A stretch of DNA of 64,000 nucleotides from Pseudonocardia alaniniphila (GCF_022524485.1 NZ_JAKXMK010000027.1:80668-144667); one strand, 5' to 3'. Positions 24,023 to 32,624 are shown, counted from the stretch's first letter. A program made the numbers and translations. Notes: generated from the sequence alone by a model not told the origin.

Positions 24023-25318
24023 ATGACAGTGCCCGACGTGGAGCTCACCGAGGAGACGATCTTCACCTGGGGTGCGCCGCCCTTGAAGTTCGGCGCCGGC
24101 GCTTCCGACGAGGTCGGCTTCGAGATGGCCGGTCTCGGCGCGAGGCGCGTGCTGATCGTCACCGACCCGGGGATCCATTCGCTCGGGGCGCCACAACGCA
24201 TCGCCGACAACCTGCGGCGCTACGACATCGAGTCGGAGATCTTCGACGGCGTGCACGTCGAGCCCACCGACGACTCGATGAACAAGGCCACCGAGTACGC
24301 CCGCGCGCAGGGGCCGTGGGACGGGTTCATCGCCGTCGGCGGCGGGTCGGCGATCGACACCGCGAAGGCGATCAACCTGCTCACCAGCCACCCCGGCGAG
24401 CTGATGGACTACATCAACAAGCCGATCGGCAACGCCAAGGTGCCGCCGGGGCAGCTCAAGCCGCTGATCGCGATCCCGACCACGGCGGGAACCGGCTCGG
24501 AGTCCACCGCGATGTGCGTGCTGGACATCCTGTCGATGAAGGTCAAGACCGGGATCAGCCACTGGCGGCTGCGCCCGGCCCTCGCCGTGATCGACCCGCT
24601 GCTGACGATGAGCCTGCCGGCCCAGGTCACCGCGGCGTCCGGCATGGACATCGTCTGCCACGCGGTGGAGAGCTACACCGCACGCTGGTACACCACGTTC
24701 GACCGCAAGAAGCCCGAGGAGCGGGTCACCTACTGCGGTTCCAACCCGGTGTCGGACCTGTGGTGCGAGAAGGCGATGAACCTCATCGCGCAGTCGTTCC
24801 GCAAGGCGGTGCACGAAGGCGCCGACAACCTCGAGGCGCGCTCGAACATGATGATGGCCGCCACCTTCGCCGGAATGGGATTCGGCAACTCGGGCGTGCA
24901 CATCCCGCACGCCAACGCCTACCCGATCGCCGGGATGGTGAAGGACTACCACCCCGCGGGCTATCCGGAGGAGGAGCCGATGGTCCCGCACGGGCAGTCG
25001 GTGTCGCTCACCGCGCCCGAGGCGTTCCGGTTCTCCTTCGAGAGCGCGCCGGAACGCCACCTGCGGGCGGCCGAGCTGATGGATCCGCGCGCGGACAAGG
25101 CGAACGACCCGCGCGAGCAGCTTCCGTCGGTGCTGATCTCGCTCATGCGTGACATCGACATCCCCAACGGGATCGGCGCCGTCGGCTACACCGAGTCGGA
25201 CGTGCCCGATCTCGTGCCGGGCACGATGAAGCAGCAGCGGCTCCTGGCCACGTGCCCGAAGATGCCGACCGAGGACGACATCGCCGACATCCTGACGAAG
25301 TCGATCCAGAACTGGTGA
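24023..25318 (+). CDS. Iron-containing alcohol dehydrogenase, hydroxyacid-oxoacid transhydrogenase type
   Basis: A 431-residue group III alcohol dehydrogenase. It shows the nucleotide motif AVGGGSAIDTAKAINLL, IPTTAGTGSEST and metal ligands in ASGMDIVCHAVESY and GVHIPHANAYPIAG. The segment YCGSNPVSDLW is also found in ADHFE1-type hydroxyacid-oxoacid transhydrogenases. These oxidise 4-hydroxybutyrate to succinate semialdehyde while reducing 2-oxoglutarate to D-2-hydroxyglutarate with bound cofactor. The neighbour that resembles a D-2-hydroxyglutarate dehydrogenase supports this reading. An ordinary NAD-dependent 4-hydroxybutyrate dehydrogenase remains possible. ATG 24023 has GGAGG at 24010-24014. 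Confidence 0.82.
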   Translation: MTVPDVELTEETIFTWGAPPLKFGAGASDEVGFEMAGLGARRVLIVTDPGIHSLGAPQRIADNLRRYDIESEIFDGVHVEPTDDSMNKATEYARAQGPWDGFIAVGGGSAIDTAKAINLLTSHPGELMDYINKPIGNAKVPPGQLKPLIAIPTTAGTGSESTAMCVLDILSMKVKTGISHWRLRPALAVIDPLLTMSLPAQVTAASGMDIVCHAVESYTARWYTTFDRKKPEERVTYCGSNPVSDLWCEKAMNLIAQSFRKAVHEGADNLEARSNMMMAATFAGMGFGNSGVHIPHANAYPIAGMVKDYHPAGYPEEEPMVPHGQSVSLTAPEAFRFSFESAPERHLRAAELMDPRADKANDPREQLPSVLISLMRDIDIPNGIGAVGYTESDVPDLVPGTMKQQRLLATCPKMPTEDDIADILTKSIQNW

Positions 25319-25374
25319 GGGTGGCGGCGGTCGACCGGCCACGTCGACCGCCGCCGTTCCGCTCGGAGGGGCAC

Positions 25375-25860
25375 ATGCCGATCTACGTTTTCAAGTGCGA
25401 GTGCGGGATGCGTTTCGAGCACCTCGCTTCGTTCGGCGCGGCCGCTCCGGCCTGCCCGTCCTGCGGCGGGGAGACGCGCAAGATCCCGGCGGGGTTCAGC
25501 CTCGGCGGCCAGGCCGACACGGGGCTCGGGAAGGAGCAGATGCCCCAGACCTGGCGCGGCACCTACGAGGGGAACCGCGAGTACGTCACCGGGCTGCGCC
25601 GCCAATGGGAGCGGCGCCAGCGGCTCGAGGCCAAGCACCCTGAGCTGGCAGGTGACCAGCGGCCGATCATCGCCCATGAAGGCCGCTACCACGACGTACC
25701 GCTGCGGGCGGGCGACCCGGTGCCGGGTGCGGTGAGCGGACACGGCCACGGGCATGGACATGGCCACGGACATGGCCACGGTGACAAACCGGCCGCGCCC
25801 CCTGCGGCCAAGCCCACGTCCGGCTCGGAACGTGCGTCATCGTCGAACACCCCAGACTGA
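25375..25860 (+). CDS. FmdB-type zinc-ribbon protein with His-Gly tail
   Basis: A 161-residue protein. The N-terminal 35 residues are an FmdB-type zinc ribbon (MPIYVFKCECGMRFEHL, then CPSCGG; Cys8, 10, 27, 30). Residues 50-115 are charged and helical. Near residue 130 there are eight consecutive His-Gly units, an obvious metal-binding tail, followed by a Pro/Ala/Ser-rich end. FmdB proteins were named as regulators of formamidase, but most are uncharacterised. ATG 25375 follows GGAGGGGC. Its place between an iron- or zinc-dependent dehydrogenase and an Fe-S dehydrogenase suggests a metal-delivery or regulatory role, which is inference. Confidence 0.75.
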   Translation: MPIYVFKCECGMRFEHLASFGAAAPACPSCGGETRKIPAGFSLGGQADTGLGKEQMPQTWRGTYEGNREYVTGLRRQWERRQRLEAKHPELAGDQRPIIAHEGRYHDVPLRAGDPVPGAVSGHGHGHGHGHGHGHGDKPAAPPAAKPTSGSERASSSNTPD

Positions 25861-25864
25861 ACCC

Positions 25865-28747
25865 GTGAGCACGCCCCATCCCACCTCCTCCGACACCTCC
25901 GATCTGCACGCCGACCTCGCCAAGGCCGTCCGTGGGCCCGTCCGGTTCGACACCGCCACCCGCGCGATGTACTCCGCCGACGCCTCGAACTACCGGCGGG
26001 TGCCGATCGGGCTGGTCACCCCGCTCGACCCCGACGACGTCGAGGCCGCTGTGTCGGTCTGCAGCACCCACGGGGTGCCGGTGCTCCCGCGCGGCGCAGG
26101 CACGAGCATCGCCGGGCAGGCGGTCAACACGGCGGTGGTGCTGGACTTCACGAAGCACCTGAACCGGGTGCTGGAGATCGATCCCGAGGCCCGCACGGCG
26201 CGGGTCCAGCCCGGCCTCGTGCTCGACGCGCTGCGCGACGCGGCTCGCCCGCACGGCCTGACGTTCGGGCCCGACCCGTCCACGCACAACCGCTGCACGC
26301 TGGGCGGGATGATCGGCAACAACGCATGCGGCTCGCACTCGGTGGCCTGGGGCAAGACGGTCGACAACGTCCACGCGCTCGACGTGCTCACCTACCGCGG
26401 GGAGTACCTGCAGCTGGGCCGGGGCGTGCCTGCCACCGGACGCGTCCCGGACGCGCTCCGCAAGCTCGCGGAGCGCGCCGGCGACGGCGTTCGCGCGTCG
26501 TTCCCGGATCTCACCCGGCGGGTGTCCGGGTACAACCTCGACCAGCTGCTCCCGGAGAAGGGGTTCGACCTGGCCCGGGCCGTCGTCGGCACCGAGGGCA
26601 CCTGCGTGACGGTGCTGGAGGCCACGGTCCGGCTCGTCGAGTCGCCTCCGGTGCGCGCGCTGGCCGTGCTCGGTTTTCCCGACGCCTACCTGGCTGCTGA
26701 CCACGTCACCGTGGTGCGGGATCTCCGCCCGTTGACGATCGAGGGCATGGACGCCGGGCTGATCGCGGCGCTGCGCGCGCACAACCCAGCGGAGACGGCA
26801 TCGCGCACGCTTCCCGAGGGCGGCGGCTGGCTCTACGTCGAGACCGGCGGTGCCACCCGGGCCGAGGCCGAGGCCGCGGCGCACGCCGTCGTCACGGCGA
26901 TGAAGCCCTACGGGGCGACGAGCGTGGTCGTCTCCGATCCGGCGGCGATGAAGGCGCTGTGGCGGATCCGGGAGGACGGCGCCGGCATCGTCACGCGCTC
27001 GCCCGACGGCGGTGAGGCCTGGCCCGGGTGGGAGGACGCGGCCGTGCCGCCGGAGCGGTTCGGTGCCTACCTGCGCGAGTTCGACGCCCTGCTCAGCCGG
27101 CACCGTCGGCGGGGCGCCTACTACGGGCACTTCGGGGACGGCTGCCTGCACATCCGCATCGACTTCGACCTGGCGAGCTCTACCGGGATCGCCGATTTCC
27201 GCAGCTTCATGGAGGACGCGGCCGACCTCGCCGTCGCGCACGGCGGCTCGCTCTCGGGGGAGCACGGCGACGGCGCCGCGCGCGCCGAGTTGCTCCCGCG
27301 CATGTACCCGCCGGAGATCATCGCGGCGTTCGAGGAGTTCAAGGGGGTCTGGGATCCCGACGACCGGATGAACCCCGGCCGGGTCGTCCGCCCCGCGAAG
27401 CTCGACGAGGACCTGCGCGTGTTCGTCGGCATGCCGACCCTTCCCGACGAGCCGGTGCTGGCGTTCGGGCACGACCGCGGTTCGTTCACCCGCGCCACCC
27501 GCCGCTGCCTCGGCGTGGGCAAATGCATCACCGACCACGGCGGGGTGATGTGCCCGAGCTACCGCGCGACGGGCGAGGAGATGCACTCCACCCGCGGACG
27601 CGCCCGGCTGCTGTTCGAGATGGCCTCCGGAGAGGTCGTCACCGGCGGCTGGCAGTCACCCGAGGTGGCCGAGGCGCTGGACATGTGCCTGTCCTGCAAG
27701 GGCTGCAAGCGCGACTGCCCGGTGGGCGTGGACATGGCCGCCTACAAGACCGAGTTCCTCGCTCAGCGCTACCGGCGCAAGCTGCGACCGGCGTCGCACT
27801 ACTCCATGGGCGCCCTGCCGCGATGGCTACTCCTGGTGGGATGGCTCCCGGCCCGCATGGTCGACGGCCTGAATGCCGCCGGGCGGGGCAGGCTGGGGGC
27901 GCTGGCGAAGCGGGTGGGCGGGATCGACCCGCAGCGCGCGATCCCGCCGATCGCCCGCCGCCGCTACACCGGTGGCCGGCGGAGTCGGCGCCATGCCGGC
28001 GCGGCCAACGCGTCGCGGGGCCGTCTTCTGCTGTGGCCCGACACGTTCACCAACCACTTCGACCCCACGGTCGCCGCCGACGCCGTCGCCGTGCTCGAAC
28101 GGCTCGGCTACGCCGTGGAGCTGCCGCCACGGGAGGTGTGCTGCGGGCTCACCTGGACCTCCACGGGCCAGGTCGACACCGCGCGCCGTGTGCTGCGCCG
28201 CAGCCTGCGCACGGTCGAGCCGTGGCTCCTGGAGGGTGTGCCCGTCGTCGGGCTCGAACCGTCGTGCACGGCAGCGCTGCGTGCCGACGCCGCCGAGCTG
28301 CTCCCCGGCGACCCGCTTGCCGGGCTCGCGGCCACGGGCGTGCGCACCTTCGCCGAGCTGCTCGCCGAGCACGCCGACGAGCTGAGGGACGGCGTCGTCA
28401 CGCCGGGCCTGCGGGCGCTCGTCCAGGTGCACTGTCACCAGCACGCCGAGCTCGGAACCGACGACGACCGTGCCGTCATGGCCGCACTCGGCGTCGAGGC
28501 AGAGGTGCTCGACTCGGGCTGCTGCGGGCTGGCAGGCAACTTCGGGTTCGAGAAGGGCCACTACGACGTGTCGATGGCGTGCGCCGAACGGGTGCTCCTC
28601 CCCGCGGTGCGCGCGGCGGACCCGGCCGTTGCGGTCGTCGCCGACGGCTTCAGCTGCCGCACCCAGCTCCGCCAGGCCGGCACCCGCGAACCGGTCCATC
28701 TCGCGCAGTTGGCCGCCCACGCGCTCGGCCTCACCCCGACCTCCTGA
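25865..28747 (+). CDS. Large FAD/Fe-S dehydrogenase, D-2-hydroxyglutarate dehydrogenase (YdiJ)-like
   Basis: A 960-residue fusion. Residues about 40-230 are an FAD-binding PCMH domain (PRGAGTSIAGQAVN, GGMIGNNACGSHS). Residues 230-525 are the FAD-linked oxidase C-terminal domain, with HFGDGCLHIR and SGEHGDGAARAELL. Residues about 549-625 hold two 4Fe-4S sites (CLGVGKCITDHGGVMCPSY, CLSCKGCKRDCPVG). Residues 690-955 contain two CCG domains (VCCGLTW, SGCCGLAGNFGFEKG). This is the YdiJ layout, reported to act on D-2-hydroxyglutarate; other D-2-hydroxyacids such as D-lactate are alternatives. GTG 25865 starts four bases after the zinc-ribbon gene. Electrons probably pass to the menaquinone pool. 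Confidence 0.88.
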   Translation: MSTPHPTSSDTSDLHADLAKAVRGPVRFDTATRAMYSADASNYRRVPIGLVTPLDPDDVEAAVSVCSTHGVPVLPRGAGTSIAGQAVNTAVVLDFTKHLNRVLEIDPEARTARVQPGLVLDALRDAARPHGLTFGPDPSTHNRCTLGGMIGNNACGSHSVAWGKTVDNVHALDVLTYRGEYLQLGRGVPATGRVPDALRKLAERAGDGVRASFPDLTRRVSGYNLDQLLPEKGFDLARAVVGTEGTCVTVLEATVRLVESPPVRALAVLGFPDAYLAADHVTVVRDLRPLTIEGMDAGLIAALRAHNPAETASRTLPEGGGWLYVETGGATRAEAEAAAHAVVTAMKPYGATSVVVSDPAAMKALWRIREDGAGIVTRSPDGGEAWPGWEDAAVPPERFGAYLREFDALLSRHRRRGAYYGHFGDGCLHIRIDFDLASSTGIADFRSFMEDAADLAVAHGGSLSGEHGDGAARAELLPRMYPPEIIAAFEEFKGVWDPDDRMNPGRVVRPAKLDEDLRVFVGMPTLPDEPVLAFGHDRGSFTRATRRCLGVGKCITDHGGVMCPSYRATGEEMHSTRGRARLLFEMASGEVVTGGWQSPEVAEALDMCLSCKGCKRDCPVGVDMAAYKTEFLAQRYRRKLRPASHYSMGALPRWLLLVGWLPARMVDGLNAAGRGRLGALAKRVGGIDPQRAIPPIARRRYTGGRRSRRHAGAANASRGRLLLWPDTFTNHFDPTVAADAVAVLERLGYAVELPPREVCCGLTWTSTGQVDTARRVLRRSLRTVEPWLLEGVPVVGLEPSCTAALRADAAELLPGDPLAGLAATGVRTFAELLAEHADELRDGVVTPGLRALVQVHCHQHAELGTDDDRAVMAALGVEAEVLDSGCCGLAGNFGFEKGHYDVSMACAERVLLPAVRAADPAVAVVADGFSCRTQLRQAGTREPVHLAQLAAHALGLTPTS

Positions 28748-28849
28748 CCTGGACCGGCCAGGAGCCCGACGGCGCCTCGTCGCGTAACGCATGACGTGGC
28801 ACGGCGAGCTCACTCCAGGACGCTCGTTCCACCGGGGACGGGAGGGGAC

Positions 28850-29674
28850 ATGACCGGCGACTCAGCGGCGACACCGGCGACCGGCAGCCCGAGCCGCCTC
28901 GGGCGGATCCTGGACGGACCGCTCACCGGCCTCTCCCCCTGGATCGCGCTGGGCGTCCTGGAGGGGGAGGGCTGGATCGAATGGGCCGCGGGGATCGCCC
29001 TCGCACTGTCCGTGGTCTTCCTCGTCGCCGACATCGCCCGCGGGCGTTCCCTGAAGCTGCTCACCGTGGTCGACGTGATCTTCTTCGCCGGCCTGCTCAT
29101 GCTCGTGCTGCTGATCAACCCCGCCGGCAAGGCGTGGCTGGAGACCTGGATCGGGGAGATCAGCAACATCACGCTGGTGCTCATCGCTGCCGGTTCCATG
29201 CTCGCGCGCAGGCCGTTCACCCTGCAGTACGCCCGCGAGCAGGTCGACCGGAAGTACTGGCACCTGCCGACCTTCCTCCACACCAACTACGTGATCACCG
29301 GGGTGTGGGCGGGTGCGTTCCTCGTCTCCGCCGTCGCGGGTTTCTACGGCGACGCCGTGCTGCAGAACAGCGACAACATCTGGACGGGCTGGGTCATCCA
29401 GATCGGAGCGATCATCGTCGCGCTGCAGTTCTCCGAGTGGTACCCCGGCGTCGCACGGGCTCGGGTCGCGCGGGAGCAGGGCCGCACCGAGCCGTCGCCG
29501 TCGCTCGTCTCGCTGCTCGACCCGCTGGCCAGGTGGCTCGTCCCGATCGGCGTCCTCAGCCTCGTCCTCGACGGTGGGCCGACCTGGCTCGGGATCGCCT
29601 TCATCGTCGCGGGCGTTGCGATCCCGGCGCTGCTGCGTCAGGCAGACCGAACGACCCCGGCAAGCGCCGGATGA
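28850..29674 (+). CDS. Polytopic membrane protein of unknown function
   Basis: A 274-residue protein with six to seven hydrophobic segments, for example WAAGIALALSVVFLVADIA, LLTVVDVIFFAGLLMLVLLI, ITLVLIAAGSMLARRPF, VITGVWAGAFLVSAVAGFYG and a C-terminal WLVPIGVLSLVLDG plus IAFIVAGVAIPALL. The loop FTLQYAREQVDRKYWHLPTF is polar and conserved-looking. I do not recognise the family. ATG 28850 has an excellent ribosome site (GGGAGGGG). It lies 100 bases after the dehydrogenase, so it may or may not be part of that operon. Confidence 0.7.
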   Translation: MTGDSAATPATGSPSRLGRILDGPLTGLSPWIALGVLEGEGWIEWAAGIALALSVVFLVADIARGRSLKLLTVVDVIFFAGLLMLVLLINPAGKAWLETWIGEISNITLVLIAAGSMLARRPFTLQYAREQVDRKYWHLPTFLHTNYVITGVWAGAFLVSAVAGFYGDAVLQNSDNIWTGWVIQIGAIIVALQFSEWYPGVARARVAREQGRTEPSPSLVSLLDPLARWLVPIGVLSLVLDGGPTWLGIAFIVAGVAIPALLRQADRTTPASAG

Positions 29675-29762
29675 CCGCCGGTTCCCCGGCTCGGATCGTG
29701 GGGAACGGCGCCGCCCCGGTCGTCGTTCACGGTGCAACCCCACGCTCCCCAGGAGGAAGCCC

Positions 29763-30425
29763 GTGTCCGCTCCTGCACCACCTGACCCTGCGATGACGAG
29801 GACGCTGGCGGCGTTGGGGCTGGTGGGCGCGGGGATCGCGGTGGTGCTGGTGGGGCTGCTGCACGTCGTTGCGGCAGAGCAGGTCAACCCCGTGCGGCGC
29901 ACGATCAGCGAGTACGCGCTCGGCGATTCCGACTGGATGTTCGACGTCGGTGTGCTGGGGCTCGCGGCCGGTTCTGCGCTCGTGCTGCTGGCACTGGTGC
30001 GGGCCGGGATCGTGTCAAGGCGCTCGATCGCCGCGGCCCTCCTGACGGTCTGGACGGTGGCACTCGTGGCCGTCGTCGCGTTCGACAAGGCCAACTGGTC
30101 CGTGGGGCCGACACCGAGCGGGTACGTGCACCGCTTCGCGAGCCTGGCCGCGTTCAGCAGCCTGCCCCTGGCGGCGCTGGCGCTGGGCAGGCGGTGGCGC
30201 GCCGATCCGCGGTGGGGCGCGTTCGCGGCCTGGTCGCGGTGGTCGGGCGCGCTCACACTGGGGTGGCTCGGCGTGATCCTCGCGGCCGTCGCGTTGCGCC
30301 CCTTCACCGGTGTGCCCTGGTGGCAGCTGGTGCCGCTCGGGCTGGTGGAGCGCGGGTTGGCGATCACCGCCGTCGTCACTGTCGTCGTGCTCGGCCGGTG
30401 GGCCGCAAGGGAGGTCACCCCATGA
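29763..30425 (+). CDS. DUF998-family membrane protein
   Basis: A 220-residue membrane protein with six helices. The start region VGAGIAVVLVGLLHVVAAEQVNP, then RRTISEYALGDSDWMFDVG and the DUF998-like spacing of helices match this family, whose role is unknown. GTG 29763 is chosen over ATG 29794 because AGGAGGA (about 29751-29757) is well placed. The stop overlaps the start of the patatin gene (ATGA). Confidence 0.75.
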   Translation: MSAPAPPDPAMTRTLAALGLVGAGIAVVLVGLLHVVAAEQVNPVRRTISEYALGDSDWMFDVGVLGLAAGSALVLLALVRAGIVSRRSIAAALLTVWTVALVAVVAFDKANWSVGPTPSGYVHRFASLAAFSSLPLAALALGRRWRADPRWGAFAAWSRWSGALTLGWLGVILAAVALRPFTGVPWWQLVPLGLVERGLAITAVVTVVVLGRWAAREVTP

Positions 30426-31261
30426 CGGATCGGGCGCTCGTACTCGGCGGTGGGGGCATCACCGGAATCGCGTGGGAGCTCGGGCTCCTCGCCGGGCTGG
30501 CCGAGCGGGGCATCGACCTCACCGGCGCCGACCTCATCGTCGGCACGTCGGCCGGTGCCGTGGTCGGCGCCCAGATCGCCACCGGCGTCGACGTCGAGGA
30601 GCGGTACGGGGCGCAGCTCGCCCAGCCCCCAGGCGAGCGCGCCGCGGCGCTCGACAAGGGCACGATGCTGCGGCTGGGGCTCGCGATGATCGGGCGACCC
30701 GACGCGCAGCGGGTGCGGGCCCGTATCGGGAGGCTCGCGCTGCGGGCGAGCTCTGTGCCCGAGGCCGAGCGGATCAGGGTGATCGGGGAGCGGTTGCCGG
30801 TGCACGAGTGGCCGGAGCGCGCGCTGCGCATCACCGCCGTCGACGCCCACACCGGCGAGTTCGTCGTGTTCGACCGCGACACGGGCGCGCCGCTCGTCGA
30901 GGCCGTGGCGGCCAGCTGCGCGGTGCCGGGGATCTGGCCGCCGGTGACCACGGCGGGCCGCCGCTTCATCGACGGCGGGGTGCGCTCGCCGGTCAACGCC
31001 GACCTCGCCGCCGGGTTCCCCCGGGTCGTCGTCATCGCGCCCGTCGTGCGGGGGATCGGGCCGCTGGTCGGCGTGGACGCGCACGTTGCGACGCTGCGCG
31101 CCGACGGATCCCGGGTCACGGTGGTGAGCCCGGACACCGCGGCGGTGACGGCCATCGGTCGCAACGTGCTCGACCCCGCGCGCCGGGCCCCCTCGGCACG
31201 GGCCGGGCGAGCGCAGGCTGCTGCGGCTGCCGAGGCCGTGGCCGAGGTGTGGAGCAGTTAG
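30422..31261 (+). CDS. Patatin-like phospholipase
   Basis: A 279-residue protein of the patatin/RssA group. The oxyanion hole is LGGGGITG (residues 8-15), the nucleophile elbow is GTSAG (Ser43), and the catalytic Asp is in FIDGGVRSPVNADLA (Asp184). Patatin-like enzymes cleave acyl esters from lipids; the substrate is unknown here. ATG 30422 overlaps the stop of the DUF998 gene, so the two are co-translated and a shared membrane-lipid role is possible. Confidence 0.88.
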   Translation: MTDRALVLGGGGITGIAWELGLLAGLAERGIDLTGADLIVGTSAGAVVGAQIATGVDVEERYGAQLAQPPGERAAALDKGTMLRLGLAMIGRPDAQRVRARIGRLALRASSVPEAERIRVIGERLPVHEWPERALRITAVDAHTGEFVVFDRDTGAPLVEAVAASCAVPGIWPPVTTAGRRFIDGGVRSPVNADLAAGFPRVVVIAPVVRGIGPLVGVDAHVATLRADGSRVTVVSPDTAAVTAIGRNVLDPARRAPSARAGRAQAAAAAEAVAEVWSS

Positions 31262-31278
31262 CGCCGGGGCCTCGTGGG

Positions 31279-31284
31279 TAGCCT
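31279..31284 (+). promoter_or_regulatory. -10 element, leaderless promoter of the first aldo-keto reductase gene
   Basis: TAGCCT is seven bases before ATG 31292 and there is no Shine-Dalgarno sequence. Confidence 0.55.
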
Positions 31285-31291
31285 CCGGTTC

Positions 31292-32119
31292 ATGTCGCGC
31301 GTACCGAAGGTTCGACTCAACAACGGCGTCTCGATCCCCCAGCTGGGATTCGGCGTTTTCCAGATCGACCCGGCCCAGACCGCCCCCGCCGTACGCATGG
31401 CGTTGGAGGCCGGCTACCGACACATCGACACCGCGCAGGGCTACAACAACGAAGAAGGCGTCGGGCAGGCGATCCGCGAGTCGGGATTGCCGCGCGGCGA
31501 GGTCTTCGTCACCACCAAGCTGGCCAACAGCCGCCACGGTCACGACGAGGCGATCGCCGCCCTCGACGAGAGCCTGGAGCGCCTCGGCCTCGACCACGTC
31601 GACCTCTTCCTGATCCACTGGCCGCGTCCGAAGGCGGACCTTTTCGTCGAGACCTGGCGGGCCTTCGAGAAGATCGCGTCGGACGGCAAGGCGCGCGCGA
31701 TCGGGGTCTCCAACTTCCGCGTCCCCGACCTCCAGCGCCTGGCCGCGGAGACCGGCACGGTGCCCGCGCTGAACCAGATCGAGCTGCACCCCTGGCTCCC
31801 GCAGACCGAGCTGCGCGCCTACCACCAGCAGCACGGGATCGCGACGGAGGCCTGGAGCCCGCTGGGCAAGGGCGGGGACCTGCTCGCCGAGCAGGTGGTC
31901 GTGGCGCTCGCCGAGAAGTACGGGCAGAGCCCCGCCCAGATCGTGCTGCGCTGGCATCTCCAGCTCGGCAACATCGTCATCCCGAAGTCGGTGACGGCCT
32001 CGCGCATCAGCGAGAACATCGACGTGTTCGACTTCGAGCTCTCCGACGACGACGTGGCGAGCATCAGCGAGCTCGAGAACGGCCGTCGCCTCGGACCGGA
32101 TCCCGACGTCTTCGGCTGA
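31292..32119 (+). CDS. Aldo/keto reductase (AKR5-like)
   Basis: A 275-residue cytosolic NADPH-dependent reductase. The catalytic tetrad is visible: Asp46 and Tyr51 (YRHIDTAQGYNNE), Lys76 (VTTKLAN) and His109 (FLIHWP). The cofactor segment IPKSVTASRI follows near residue 235. It resembles 2,5-diketo-D-gluconate or methylglyoxal reductases, but the substrate is not predictable. ATG 31292 is chosen for the TAGCCT hexamer upstream; an in-frame GTG at 31274 is less likely. Confidence 0.9.
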   Translation: MSRVPKVRLNNGVSIPQLGFGVFQIDPAQTAPAVRMALEAGYRHIDTAQGYNNEEGVGQAIRESGLPRGEVFVTTKLANSRHGHDEAIAALDESLERLGLDHVDLFLIHWPRPKADLFVETWRAFEKIASDGKARAIGVSNFRVPDLQRLAAETGTVPALNQIELHPWLPQTELRAYHQQHGIATEAWSPLGKGGDLLAEQVVVALAEKYGQSPAQIVLRWHLQLGNIVIPKSVTASRISENIDVFDFELSDDDVASISELENGRRLGPDPDVFG

Positions 32120-32168
32120 TCGGCCACCGATCGGGCTGCTCCACGCTGCGGGCGAGGCCTCGTCGCCC

Positions 32169-32174
32169 TACCGT
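32169..32174 (+). promoter_or_regulatory. -10 element, leaderless promoter of the HesB-like gene
   Basis: TACCGT is seven bases before ATG 32182. Confidence 0.5.
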
Positions 32175-32181
32175 TGCGCCG

Positions 32182-32490
32182 ATGTTGGCAATCACCGATA
32201 ACGCGGCCGAAGCCATCAAGTCCCTGACCACCGACGCCGAGCTGCCCGACGGTGGGGGCCTGCGCATCTCCGCCCCCGACCCCGAGCAGGGCCTAGAACT
32301 CTCCCTCGCAGGCCAGCCTGCTGCGGAAGACGTGGTCCTTTCCGGTGAGGGGGTGAGCGTCTTCCTCGAACCGACGGCGGCGGAGGTCCTGGACGACAAG
32401 GTGCTCGACGTCCAGCCGGTGCCGGGCGCCGATGGCCAGCCCGAGCTCCGCTTCGCCATAGGGCTGCAGGAGGGGCAGCCGGAGGCCTGA
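32182..32490 (+). CDS. HesB/IscA-fold protein lacking cysteines
   Basis: A 102-residue protein (MLAITDNAAEAIKSLTTDAE, then GLRISA, GVSVFLEPTAAEVLDDKVLD, then LRFAIGLQEG). The start and the GVSVFLEPTAAEVL segment follow the HesB/IscA A-type carrier pattern. However, the protein has no cysteine at all, so the three Fe-S ligands of true A-type carriers are missing. Such Cys-less homologs occur in actinobacteria and their role is unknown. It stands alone between two aldo/keto reductase genes and is followed by a strong terminator. Confidence 0.75.
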   Translation: MLAITDNAAEAIKSLTTDAELPDGGGLRISAPDPEQGLELSLAGQPAAEDVVLSGEGVSVFLEPTAAEVLDDKVLDVQPVPGADGQPELRFAIGLQEGQPEA

Positions 32491-32509
32491 GCATCGCCCT
32501 GAGTCCCCC

Positions 32510-32557
32510 AAGGGGTGGTACGACCGGTACGTGCAGTGTGCCGGCGTGCCACCCCTT
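32510..32557 (+). terminator. Long hairpin terminator after the HesB-like gene
   Basis: An outer 13-bp stem (32510-32522 with 32545-32557, one G-T pair) is stacked on an inner 7-bp stem (32524-32530 with 32538-32544) with a seven-base loop. The outer 3' arm ends in CCCCTTT, a short T-run. Confidence 0.65.
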
Positions 32558-32612
32558 TCGACGTCGCACGTGCTGTGATCCCGCTCCCGTGGTGCCCTGC
32601 TCACCCTGGACC

Positions 32613-32618
32613 TAATGT
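32613..32618 (+). promoter_or_regulatory. -10 element, leaderless promoter of the second aldo-keto reductase gene
   Basis: TAATGT is six bases before GTG 32625. Confidence 0.55.
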
Positions 32619-32624
32619 CTGGCC

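Noticed and set aside
28862..31957. Very long minus-strand open frame (about 1,030 codons) opposite several plus-strand genes
   Set aside because: It spans five well-supported genes on the other strand and its composition (Arg/Gly/His/Asp-rich, no domain) is that of an antisense shadow in high-GC DNA.
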